Source: UBA6901 sp035256085 (lineage in GTDB: Bacteria; Pseudomonadota; Gammaproteobacteria; Acidiferrobacterales; UBA6901). Taken from it: a DNA stretch of 36,555 bases. The stretch spans positions 1 through 36,555 of the forward strand of contig DATEYP010000008.1 in NCBI GenBank assembly GCA_035256085.1, written 5' to 3'. A model generated the notes under the pieces. The model had not been told where the DNA came from, did no database searches, and saw only the letters and a program-made list of their open reading frames with translations. Every line of letters starts with the position of its first letter. The stretch's first letter is position 1. The translations under genes were made by a program, and so were the position numbers. Of this stretch, positions 1-7,188 are shown one piece after another.

Positions 1-71
1 CCCTGTCGAAGGGCATGTCTCCTCCAGTCAGGGGCGTTTAGCTGTCCCGGCCTGGGGAATGGGCCGTCGAC

Positions 72-1874
72 TTACGGGTTCAGCGCAGTCCCGATTCGCC
101 GGAATTCGTACCCGGAGTAACGCAGTGTATCCTTGCCATCACGCTGCACGACCTGCACGGTTTCGCCCATCAGCCAGCCGGTCCCGGAAGTGACAAGCTC
201 GGTGTCGGAGACTGGCCTCACGGCTATGTTGGCGGCCAGACCGAGCCAGCCGGGTACGCGATAGCGGAAGTAGAGCAGGCCGTCGTTATAGATGAGGGTG
301 ACGTTCCCCAGTTTCACGAGGTCGAGCAGCGGGTCGCGCTCCACGACCTGGTACTCGCCGAGCCGCTTGCGCCAAACCGCGGACAGGCGCAACGGCTCGA
401 TGCGGGTGCCGAGGCGGTGCGCCTGATTTCGGTAATAGGCGATTGCGACGTGCTGTCCGCCGATCTTTGCCGTTGTGATGCGCGCTTCTTTGAGCATGGA
501 GATCGGTATGGGAAAAAGGCCGAGAAGACGGTATTCGGCAGCGAACAGATCCTCCGGCTGGCGCAACAGGTTGAATGTTTTGCCGAGCATCTGTGCGCGG
601 TAGCGCCCGCCGTCGGCTCTCACGGAGATCAGGCCGAGGGCCGTGGCGTAGTGGCCGAGGATGTCGTCGCGCTTCTGCGGTGCGGATGGCGCCGTCGCGG
701 CCTGTTGCGATTCCACCGGCGTCACCGGTTTGCGTGTCTGCAGCACCAGTTCCATCAGGCGTTCGCTGACCTTCTCCACCGCTTCGGTTGCTCCGGAGCT
801 GTTGGCGAGCACGATCACGCCGAGCTTGTATTCCGGCACGAGCAGCATGCGGCCGCGCGCGAACGGGCTTTCGTTGCTGAGCCAGGCAACAGTTCTTGCC
901 TGCGGGAAGCGCACGCCGCTCAGGCGCCAGCCCAGGCCCACGCGCGTGTCGAGGTCGAGTGCGACGCCGGCGTTCTGTATGCGCAGCATCTCGCTGACGC
1001 TGTGCGGCTTTAACACCTGCTTACCGCCCAGTTTGCCGTTGGCCAGCAGCATCTGCATGAAGCGCGCAAGTTCCGGAACGCTGCTGATCAGTCCGGCGGC
1101 CGGCACATCGCGCACGGCCACCGATGGCACCGGCTTCTCCGACCAGTAATGCGTGGCGAGCAGCGCGCGCTCGGCACGTTCGACATCGAAGGTCGAACGC
1201 GGCATGCCGAGCGGCGCGAGCAGTCGCTCCTGCATGCAGCTGGCAAAGGATTTGTTGCAGTGCGTCTCGATCACACGCCCGAGCACGTCATAGCCCGGGA
1301 ACGACGGCGAGTACACATGCCCCGGCGGGTTGGCGACGTACTCATCCTTGAGGCGTGCGACGAATGCGGCGAGCGGTTCCGGCTTCGGCGTCCACATGTT
1401 CATGAAGTGCATCGCCGGCAGCCCGGAGAGATGCGCGAGCAGATGGCGCGGGGTGATGGCCGGCGCATGGGTGAAGCGCGTGCGCACCGAGAACTCCGGC
1501 AGATATTTCTTTACCGGCTGGTCGAGGTCGATCGTTCCCTGATCGGCGAACTGCAGCAGCGCGGTGGCGGTAAAAAGCATGGACAGCCCGCCGGCCGAAT
1601 ACAGCGTGTCGGCACGTGCCGGCAGGCGTCGCGCGCGGTCGGCATAACCGAAGCCCTCTGCCCACACGATCTTCTGATCCTCGACGAGCGCGATGCTCAG
1701 GCCGGGCACATCCTTCGCTTTCATCTCCTTGCGGATGAGTTCGCTTACGGCGTGCTTGATGGATGCGAACTGCACCGCGGTCAGCGCAGCCGGTTCGGCG
1801 GCGACGGCAATCGGTAAGGCGCAAACAACCAGGAACAAGGAACCGATGAGGCGCAGACCGCTGAGGGCGTTCAT
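72..1874 (-). CDS. Beta-lactamase-fold serine hydrolase homologue, probably catalytically dead
   Basis: This 600-residue protein starts with a signal peptide (hydrophobic residues about 8-24, cleavage near AVA-AE) and so should be exported. Residues about 35-375 follow the beta-lactamase/class C (PF00144) pattern, with the landmarks FTATALLQFADQG, LLAHLSGLP and LLVPEYKLGVIVLAN. Residues about 400-600 form an extra C-terminal domain of the kind seen in large members of the family. All three catalytic motifs are altered: S-x-x-K reads G96-L-S-M99, the Y-S-N motif reads Y188-S-P190, and the H/K-T-G motif reads W331-L-S333. With the nucleophile and general base both missing, hydrolysis is unlikely. 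A binding or scaffolding role is inference. The reading frame is intact, so it is not an ordinary decayed gene. The start is the first ATG ahead of the signal peptide; no strong ribosome site is visible. Confidence 0.85.
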   Translation of the reverse strand: MNALSGLRLIGSLFLVVCALPIAVAAEPAALTAVQFASIKHAVSELIRKEMKAKDVPGLSIALVEDQKIVWAEGFGYADRARRLPARADTLYSAGGLSMLFTATALLQFADQGTIDLDQPVKKYLPEFSVRTRFTHAPAITPRHLLAHLSGLPAMHFMNMWTPKPEPLAAFVARLKDEYVANPPGHVYSPSFPGYDVLGRVIETHCNKSFASCMQERLLAPLGMPRSTFDVERAERALLATHYWSEKPVPSVAVRDVPAAGLISSVPELARFMQMLLANGKLGGKQVLKPHSVSEMLRIQNAGVALDLDTRVGLGWRLSGVRFPQARTVAWLSNESPFARGRMLLVPEYKLGVIVLANSSGATEAVEKVSERLMELVLQTRKPVTPVESQQAATAPSAPQKRDDILGHYATALGLISVRADGGRYRAQMLGKTFNLLRQPEDLFAAEYRLLGLFPIPISMLKEARITTAKIGGQHVAIAYYRNQAHRLGTRIEPLRLSAVWRKRLGEYQVVERDPLLDLVKLGNVTLIYNDGLLYFRYRVPGWLGLAANIAVRPVSDTELVTSGTGWLMGETVQVVQRDGKDTLRYSGYEFRRIGTALNP

Positions 1875-1966
1875 GACGGGCGGGCAATTCTCATGGTCGA
1901 ATTACGATTTGCACTGCTGCAAAACCACACAGCCGCCAGTATACCGCAAGGACGGAGTGGGCCGCG

Positions 1967-2377
1967 TCAGCGGGCAAAGATGTCGAACAGCATGCCGATG
2001 GCAGCGATAAAACTTCCCACCGTCAGGATGTCGAGAATGATGTCAATCCAGAACTGCGAGGCGATGCGCGACCAAAAGCGATACAGCGGCGAGTGCAGGA
2101 AAGACGGGTTGTCCTCACCGTAGTAGCAGTACCAGTTGGCGTACTTGTTGAGGAACGCCACCACGATCTGCGCGGTCACGCCGCTCAGGAACAGGATGAC
2201 CACGGTTCGGGTCTGGCCCGAGGCGAGCAGGGCCTCGCGCACCGGCGACTGCACCAGAAACAGGGCCAGGCCGCCTACGCCGAAGGCCACAAACCAGGAA
2301 CGCAGTATGCGGTTGTATTCGGCGTAGCTCTCAAAATAGCCTTGCGACACTGCATTGGTCTTCTTTGCTCTGGCCAT
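1967..2377 (-). CDS. Hypothetical small inner-membrane protein
   Basis: A 136-residue protein that I do not recognise. It has a short basic, polar N-terminus (about residues 1-26), then about three hydrophobic segments (about 28-45, 57-76 and 108-134) separated by an aromatic-rich stretch (NWYCYYGEDNP, about 81-91). It is therefore probably an integral inner-membrane protein. The start was placed at an ATG preceded by a good ribosome site (AGGAGA, about 7 bases upstream). The frame stays open far upstream, but that part runs antisense to gcvR and is not protein-like. It is transcribed divergently from gcvR across a gap of about 110 bases, so the two may share a control region. Nothing here indicates a function. 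Confidence 0.7.
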   Translation of the reverse strand: MARAKKTNAVSQGYFESYAEYNRILRSWFVAFGVGGLALFLVQSPVREALLASGQTRTVVILFLSGVTAQIVVAFLNKYANWYCYYGEDNPSFLHSPLYRFWSRIASQFWIDIILDILTVGSFIAAIGMLFDIFAR

Positions 2378-2488
2378 GCCTGTCTCCTGCTGGTGTGTGA
2401 CCCGGGCCGCTTGCAGTACAATACCACGCTCCATGACAGCCGCGACTGGCGCGCTGACGTGTCCAGGCCCCCTCAGGATCGACAACGC

Positions 2489-3019
2489 ATGAACAAGTAT
2501 CTGGTGATTTCCGCTCTGGGAAAAGACCGGCCCGGCATCGTTAACCTGCTCTCGCAGGCCATTCTGGAGGCCGGTTGCAACATCCAGGACAGCCGCATGA
2601 CCGTCCTCGGCGGTGAGTTCGCGCTTATGTTGTTGGTCTCCGGACCGTGGAATGCGGTGGGCAAGCTGGAGAGCCAGACCAAGGCACTGGAGAAGAAACT
2701 CGATCTCATGCTGGTCGCCAAGATCACCGAGCCGCGCGTCACCAAAGACAGCATGGTGCCGTATGTCGTGGACGTGGTGTCCATGGACCACCCCGGCATC
2801 GTGCACGGCATCGCCGAATTCTTTTCCACGCGCGAGATCAACATCGAAGACCTGAACACCTGGACCTACGCCGCCGCGCACACCGGCACGCCGATGTTCT
2901 CGATGAACATGACTATCAGCGTCCCGGCCAGCGTCAACATCGGCCGCCTGCGCGACGAGTTCACGCGTTTCTGCGACGAGCTGAACCTGGATGCGACGCT
3001 CGAGCCGGCGCGGCACTGA
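2489..3019 (+). CDS. gcvR: Glycine cleavage system repressor-type ACT-domain protein
   Basis: A 176-residue protein made of two tandem ACT domains. The first (about residues 4-80) begins YLVISALGKDRPGIVNLL and the second (about 92-170) begins VVDVVSMDHPGIVHGIAEF. Each carries the D-R/H-P-G-I-V loop typical of amino-acid-binding ACT modules. The length and two-domain layout match GcvR, which in E. coli represses the glycine cleavage operon by contacting GcvA in response to glycine. That role is family knowledge; no gcvA, gcvT or gcvH lies in the window, so the regulatory target here is inferred. The ATG has a weak CAGGA-type ribosome site about 8 bases upstream. It is transcribed alone, divergent from a membrane protein, and followed by repeat-rich non-coding DNA. 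Other tandem-ACT regulators are possible but fit less well. Confidence 0.85.
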   Translation: MNKYLVISALGKDRPGIVNLLSQAILEAGCNIQDSRMTVLGGEFALMLLVSGPWNAVGKLESQTKALEKKLDLMLVAKITEPRVTKDSMVPYVVDVVSMDHPGIVHGIAEFFSTREINIEDLNTWTYAAAHTGTPMFSMNMTISVPASVNIGRLRDEFTRFCDELNLDATLEPARH

Positions 3020-3070
3020 GCCGCAAGCAGGCTGCAATATTTCTGCCAACGAAGTAATTCACTGAGGTAA

Positions 3071-3127
3071 GCCCCCGGCTCTGCCGGGGGGACCCACCCA
3101 GGTTTGACCCCCGCTTTCGCGGGGGCA
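3071..3127. repeat. Pair of GC-rich hairpin repeats
   Basis: Two short inverted repeats lie side by side: CCCCGGC-tct-GCCGGGG (about 3073-3090) and CCCCCGC-ttt-GCGGGGG (3108-3125). A close relative of the first (CCCCGGC-tt-cGCCGGGG) recurs at 3447-3463. They resemble REP-type palindromes. Neither is followed by a T-run, so a simple terminator for gcvR is not supported. Confidence 0.6.
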
Positions 3128-3156
3128 GGCTCTGTGCGACGGTCGCAAAAAAGTAT

Positions 3157-3270
3157 TTCCCTCCCCCTGGAAGGGGGAGGGCGAGGTTGGGGGTCGAAGC
3201 GTGAACGGCGGGCATAAGCCGACGCATTTCACCCCCATCCCAACCTTCCCCCTTGAAGGGGGAAGGAGGA
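3157..3270. repeat. Composite inverted repeat with C/G-run hairpins
   Basis: Two hairpin units face each other. The left unit (3160-3193) reads CTCCCCCTGGAAGGGGGAGG followed by a GGTTGGGGGT-like tail. The right unit (about 3231-3269) has ACCCCCATCCCAACC followed by TTCCCCCTTGAAGGGGGAA. The two halves are approximate reverse complements over about 35 bases and enclose about 37 bases. This is a dispersed-repeat type that often produces spurious open frames. Confidence 0.6.
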
Positions 3271-3446
3271 AAAATCCGCCGCCTTCAGGCAGCTCACAGT
3301 AGTATGGCGCCTTCGACGACTGCATAGATGCACGACTCCATGGATGGAGGAGGTACGAACCCATGGATGGGCGAAGGTAGAACAATGCAGGAGCAATTGT
3401 CGAGAGCAACGCAGAGAGCAGTTGCCGAGGCGCTCACCGAACAAGC

Positions 3447-3463
3447 CCCCGGCTTCGCCGGGG
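3447..3463. repeat. Short GC-rich palindrome
   Basis: CCCCGGC-ttc-GCCGGGG forms a perfect 7-base-pair stem. It is the same repeat type as the hairpin at about 3073-3090, including the AAGCCCCCGG flank. Confidence 0.55.
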
Positions 3464-3480
3464 ATCATTAACACACCTTA

Positions 3481-3622
3481 AGGAACCTCTGAACAAGTAC
3501 CGTTCGCCCTGAGCGCGTCGAAGCCTGTCCTGAGCGGAGTCGAAGGGGACGATCCCTGCAAGTTCTTGTTTTCGTGCTTCGACGGGCTCAGGGCGAACGG
3601 AGGACTTAATCAGAGGCTCCCT
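3481..3622. repeat. MITE-like inverted repeat element (about 142 bases)
   Basis: The left end begins AGGAACCTCTGAACAAGT and the right end finishes ACTTAATCAGAGGCTCCCT, which are imperfect inverted copies. Immediately inside lie CGTTCGCCCTGAG (left) and CTCAGGGCGAACGG (right), a perfect inverted pair, and further inside GTCGAAGC faces GCTTCGAC. The whole element can therefore fold on itself. It encodes no transposase. The outer ends resemble insertion-sequence termini and the core resembles a common REP-type motif. This suggests a non-autonomous miniature element or a REP dimer. No clear target duplication is visible. Confidence 0.6.
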
Positions 3623-3915
3623 GACCCGCAGATCTGCCACCCGCGCTTTTCCATGACGGGCCGCACCCCGCACCCCGCAGACCGCAGACCGCCGTGCGCC
3701 TGTGTCAGGATCAGGGCGCCATTCATCCCGCCGGACTGGCGCATTCGTCCGTTACTTCCCTCCGGATTCAGCAGGCCGTCTGTATTTTCCTGGGCACGGT
3801 GGCTACGGTTGTAGCTGGGCAGCGTTGTTGCCGGTTCAAGAAAGTCCGGCCTGCGCCTTCCACTGTGCCCTCTCGGAAGGGACATCACTCAATCAATAAA
3901 AGGGAGACTTCAGAT

Positions 3916-4518
3916 ATGAAGAAGTTACTGTGCGGTGTTGGGTTCCTGGCGCTGATCTTCCAGGTCGGTTTTGCAACGGCCGACGAGGGCAGGCGCTCCA
4001 GCAATAAAGACTGTCCGGTCGGGCTCGTTTCCGGCTTGACCCTGGATCAGGAATTTGGCACCGGGACGTCGACAATCACCCATTGCCTGGAGCGCCGTCA
4101 TGGCGTGAAGCTGGTGTTGCAGATCAACCAATTCTGCCTGGACAATGTACCGAACAGCCAGTGCACGCGCCCCTTCGGCCTGGTCCACCTCGCCAACATG
4201 ATCGACGATTACGAGATCACCCACGGCATGGTGCTTGGACGCGACTACGAGATGGTCGCGGTGGCGCACACCGCCGGCGGCATGCTGATGGTCAAGGCCG
4301 AGCGGGGCAATCAGTTCGAGGATCAAGTCAAAAAGCTGATGGCGCGCGGTATCAAGTTCTACATGTGTCAGAATGCCACCCGCGCCCTGGTGCGCAGCGG
4401 TGTTCTGCCGGCGGGTAACGCGACCGGCAATATCATCGAGGGCGTGGAGTACGTTACCGCCGGCGTGACCGCCGTGGTCGATTTCCAGAACCAGGGTTAT
4501 CGTTACGTGCAGCCGTAA
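3916..4518 (+). CDS. Secreted DsrE-family protein
   Basis: A 200-residue protein with a signal peptide (KK followed by hydrophobic residues 4-20, likely cleavage after ATA-21/22), so it should act outside the cytoplasm. From about residue 62 it shows a DsrE/DsrF-like (YchN-type) fold pattern. Key parts are a hydrophobic beta strand around 112-119, the segment FEDQVKKLMARGIKFYMCQN (134-153) with the family's cysteine at C151, and the closing segment AVVDFQNQGYRYVQP. Mature cysteines are C33, C57, C74, C83 and C151. Cytoplasmic DsrE proteins handle sulfur on cysteine; the substrate of exported members is not known. The gene stands alone, with a good ribosome site (AGGGAGA) and its own terminator. 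A role in periplasmic sulfur or thiol chemistry is inference. Confidence 0.75.
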   Translation: MKKLLCGVGFLALIFQVGFATADEGRRSSNKDCPVGLVSGLTLDQEFGTGTSTITHCLERRHGVKLVLQINQFCLDNVPNSQCTRPFGLVHLANMIDDYEITHGMVLGRDYEMVAVAHTAGGMLMVKAERGNQFEDQVKKLMARGIKFYMCQNATRALVRSGVLPAGNATGNIIEGVEYVTAGVTAVVDFQNQGYRYVQP

Positions 4519-4542
4519 CGAGACTCAGAGGTGTGAGTAGAG

Positions 4543-4584
4543 GGGCCGGAGCGATTCAACCCGAATCACTCCGGCCCTTTTTTT
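4543..4584 (+). terminator. Rho-independent terminator of the DsrE-like gene
   Basis: A 15-base arm (4543-4557, starting GGGCCGGAG) pairs with 4563-4577 (ending CTCCGGCCC) with one mismatch. It has a short loop and is followed by seven T residues. It begins 25 bases after the stop codon of the DsrE-family gene. Confidence 0.9.
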
Positions 4585-4605
4585 ACCGCTCCGACCGCTT
4601 TTTTG

Positions 4606-5220
4606 TCAATCCAACCCGCCATGGGATCGCGTCCTTACGCGGGGATGTGCTGCAGATCCCAAGCGGCGGAACCACCGCACAAAATCCTTCAGCTGGTAAT
4701 GAGCATTCAGTCCGCTCGGGTTGGGTAGTAACCAGACAGCCGCGCTGCCCAAACGCTGTGGCTGCGGACCGACGGTGCTGTGCCTGGCACCGAAGGCGCT
4801 TCGGTAGGCATCGATTCCGAGGAAGGCGACGATGCGCGGGCGCAGGCGGGCAACCTTGGCGGCGAGACGCTTGCCGCCGGTGGCGAGCTCGCGTTTGCCG
4901 AGTTCCGCGGCGGCGGCGCTGGCGCGATTCACAATGTTGGTGATGCCAAGGCCGTGTTTCAGCATCTCGCGTTCTTCATAAGGAGAGAGCAGACGCGGTG
5001 TCAGGCCGGCGCGTTGCAGTGCCGGCCAGAAGCGATTGCCGGGGCGGGCGAAGTGGTGGCGCACCGCCGCCGAATACAGACCCGGATTGATGCCGACAAA
5101 CAATACTTTCAGGCGCGGTGCGACGACGTCCGGCACGCGCTTGTTGTGCGCCAGACGCAGTTCGGCAGGCGTCGGTCGCCGGGGCCGCGGTGATGGTTGT
5201 GGCAGACGCTTCCGGCACAT
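4606..5220 (-). CDS. mug: G/U(T) mismatch-specific DNA glycosylase
   Basis: A 204-residue uracil-DNA glycosylase superfamily protein of the Mug/TDG type, which removes uracil or other damaged pyrimidines opposite guanine to start base excision repair. Diagnostic motifs are G43-I-N-P-G-L (catalytic-site Asn N45) and N167-P-S-G-L-N (the intercalation loop). The region between them, including RPGNRFWPALQRAGLT, also matches the family. The first 30 or so residues are a basic, proline-rich extension. The start overlaps the stop of the upstream acpH gene as TGATG, so translation is probably coupled. A start further inside the basic extension cannot be excluded. Confidence 0.9.
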   Translation of the reverse strand: MCRKRLPQPSPRPRRPTPAELRLAHNKRVPDVVAPRLKVLFVGINPGLYSAAVRHHFARPGNRFWPALQRAGLTPRLLSPYEEREMLKHGLGITNIVNRASAAAAELGKRELATGGKRLAAKVARLRPRIVAFLGIDAYRSAFGARHSTVGPQPQRLGSAAVWLLPNPSGLNAHYQLKDFVRWFRRLGSAAHPRVRTRSHGGLD

Positions 5221-5858
5221 CAGGTGAGCCGCGGAGCTGGCGCCTCACGTCCCTCGTCCGCTAGCGCATTGCGCTGCTCGGTTTCCACGAAGCCGAGCAG
5301 TTCTGGAAAAAAATCGAGGAAGTGCTGTTCGAGAGCCGCGTAGTTGTGCAGCAGTTCCTGCACGACGTCGGCCAGCACGGCGGCGCGCGCAAAGCGCCGG
5401 AATCGCCGGGCGATGCCGTGCAGGGCGGCATCCACCGACCCGATCTCGGCGTAGGAAGCCAGCCAATCCTCCGCGATCATGCGCGGCAGGACGTGCTGCA
5501 GGCGTTCCGGGTAACTCGCGATGCCCGGCAGCAGGGTCGCATACACGTGTTGCGTGAAATCCTCGAGCGGCAATTGGGTGTAGCGCGTCCAGTGACATGC
5601 AAGGAAATGGTCGTAGAACACATCCACCAGGATGGCGGCAAAGCGCCGCCGCACGGGCGAGATGAGCGCGCAACTGGCGCGCACAATGGCGTGCGCATCG
5701 GTGTAGCGGTCGATGGCGCGGTGCAGGCGGATGCCGACGCACACCGCCGGGCTGTACTGCTTCAGATGTTCGCGGCCTTTCACGAAATCACCCAGCAGCC
5801 CGCCAATGAGCAGTTCGGGGGACGAGCGCGACAGAAAGGCGTGGGCGAGATAGTTCAT
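5220..5858 (-). CDS. acpH: Acyl carrier protein phosphodiesterase (AcpH/DUF479)
   Basis: A 212-residue protein of the AcpH family, which removes the 4'-phosphopantetheine arm from acyl carrier protein. Family features visible are the N-terminus MNYLAHAFLS, then GGLLGDFVKG, the Asp/His segment RLHRAIDRYTDAH, and LVDVFYDHFLACHW, the HD-like metal-binding set. The start was chosen because the family begins MN(F/Y)LAH. An in-frame ATG eight codons earlier (at 5882) is an alternative, and neither has a strong ribosome site. The stop overlaps the first base of mug. Pairing a lipid-cofactor hydrolase with a DNA glycosylase has no obvious functional logic. Confidence 0.88.
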   Translation of the reverse strand: MNYLAHAFLSRSSPELLIGGLLGDFVKGREHLKQYSPAVCVGIRLHRAIDRYTDAHAIVRASCALISPVRRRFAAILVDVFYDHFLACHWTRYTQLPLEDFTQHVYATLLPGIASYPERLQHVLPRMIAEDWLASYAEIGSVDAALHGIARRFRRFARAAVLADVVQELLHNYAALEQHFLDFFPELLGFVETEQRNALADEGREAPAPRLT

Positions 5859-6018
5859 GACAGGCGACCGCTGTGTAACCATGTTCCCACAAAGTTGGGG
5901 GAGTCGGAAGCTCGGTGTAATTTTTCTCCCGGCGCGAGTTCGTGGTCACCATGTTGGCTGTCGGTTTTGCCGTGGCGGTGCGTGGACTGCACGGCCAGCT
6001 TTGCAAAAACCTACGGGG

Positions 6019-6751
6019 TCATGTTTTCCAGCGCAGCGCGATGCCGGAAAGCAGAACATTGGCACGCAATGAGTCGCTGCGCTCAATTTTGTAACCGAGG
6101 TCGAGATCGATGTTCGGGCGCGGTGAATAGATGAGACCGGTAACCAGAAACACCAATTCTTTGTTGCTCTCGGGGTCGGCGTTGGTGTAGACGCCGGTGT
6201 CAATAACGATTTTCAGGTCATCCGTGAGCTTGCGTTCTGCGGCGGCCGAGGCGTGCCAGATGTTTACCCTGTCATTTGCGGTGTTGTTGAAATGCAGATA
6301 GCCCACATGCAAGTGAAATGCCCACTGCTCCAGGGCATAGCTGGAAACGAAATTGGCGCTCCAGGTATACCGGCCGGCACCGAGGCCGAGTACATCGTCG
6401 CCGGTCGGAATGGAAGCGCCACTTCACGTCCAGTCCGAGATCACCCATTCCTTGCGTGCCGGGTGTGCCGTCGCTCTCCGAGGCACCGAGTTTCAAATAG
6501 GGCACGCGGACAATCATGTCGACGCTATCCACCACGCCGTAGCCGAGCGTCAGGGTGGTCAGCGCCAGCTTCTGCTTGTCCGCGTCTTCCTCGATGGTGA
6601 ACTGCTCGTTGGTGAGCTCGGCCTGGAAGTTGCCCTGGCCCTGAGTGCCGGTGTCTTCGGTGATCAGCGGGTGTGCGGCGCGTCCGGATAACGGAGCGAG
6701 CGCACACAGCAGGGCAAAAAGAAACCGGAGCAGAAAACTGGTTGCAGGCAT
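6019..6751 (-). pseudogene. Frameshifted outer-membrane transporter (MetA phenol-degradation type)
   Basis: Two frames together spell one protein. The first runs from an ATG at 6751 with a signal peptide (about residues 1-23, ending GRAA) through HPLITEDTGTQGQGNFQAEL to GDLGLDVKWRF. The second picks up at about 6418 in another frame with SIPTGDDVLGLGAGRYTWS and continues to the end, IALRWKT. The pattern matches the MetA-pathway/transporter beta-barrel family (PF13557), whose natural role is poorly defined. Compared with how I remember that family, about a dozen residues between WRF and the PTGD segment are missing. A small deletion that changes frame is therefore more likely than a single-base error. 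It follows the small membrane protein gene by 22 bases on the same strand. Confidence 0.7.
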
Positions 6752-6773
6752 GGACGAACTATCTGGTTTCGCC

Positions 6774-7034
6774 TCAGCGTGTGCTTGGTTTGCGTTTGCC
6801 GCGGGCCGGAGGCTTCTTTTTGGACATGGCCGCCGCCGCATTGCGACGTGTCCACCACAGCCAGCCGAAGAACCCGACGAAAATCGCAGAACCGACGACC
6901 AACAGGCCGGTGTATTGGAACATACCCAGCACGACGACACACATCACCAGAATCACCAGAATCGGGAAAGTCCGGCGATCGTGATGGGACGGCGTCGACC
7001 GGGTGCGTGTAACGCGGATTTTCTTTTTTGTCAT
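6774..7034 (-). CDS. Small basic two-helix membrane protein, hypothetical
   Basis: An 86-residue protein that I do not recognise. It has a basic N-terminus (MTKKKIRVTRTR), two hydrophobic helices (about 23-38 and 42-62, the second ending GFFGWLWW), and a strongly basic tail (SKKKPPARGKRKPSTR). Both ends should face the cytoplasm by the positive-inside rule. An AGGGAG ribosome site lies about 13 bases upstream of the ATG, which is rather far. It is divergent from dacB and immediately upstream of the broken transporter gene. The function is unknown. Confidence 0.6.
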   Translation of the reverse strand: MTKKKIRVTRTRSTPSHHDRRTFPILVILVMCVVVLGMFQYTGLLVVGSAIFVGFFGWLWWTRRNAAAAMSKKKPPARGKRKPSTR

Positions 7035-7188
7035 GTGTATTGATGATCTCCCTGCCGCCTTTATAGCAGAGGTTGGTGCCGGGAGAAACGTGCGCAACAA
7101 AAAAATCACACCTTCCTCGCGACTGATGGTTGGCGGTGATATGCTTGAAGCACGAGTGAAAACGCATGACCCCTGGTTGCTTTTCCTT

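Larger units (their letters stand above)
3020..3915. other. Gene-free, repeat-rich intergenic region
   Basis: No convincing gene was found in these 896 bases. The open frames here are short, lack family signals and mostly translate GC-rich hairpin repeats. The stretch holds at least four repeat types, listed separately, and ends with the leader of the DsrE-like gene (ribosome site AGGGAGA about 8 bases before its ATG). Such a density of repeats suggests a landing zone or the remains of a former gene. Confidence 0.7.

Noticed and set aside
3160..3270. Possible CRISPR-like array of short palindromes
   Set aside because: The units differ in sequence and spacing, and there are no regular unique spacers or cas genes.
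3059..3409. 116-codon open frame in the repeat-rich intergenic region
   Set aside because: Its protein is largely the translation of C/G-run hairpin repeats.
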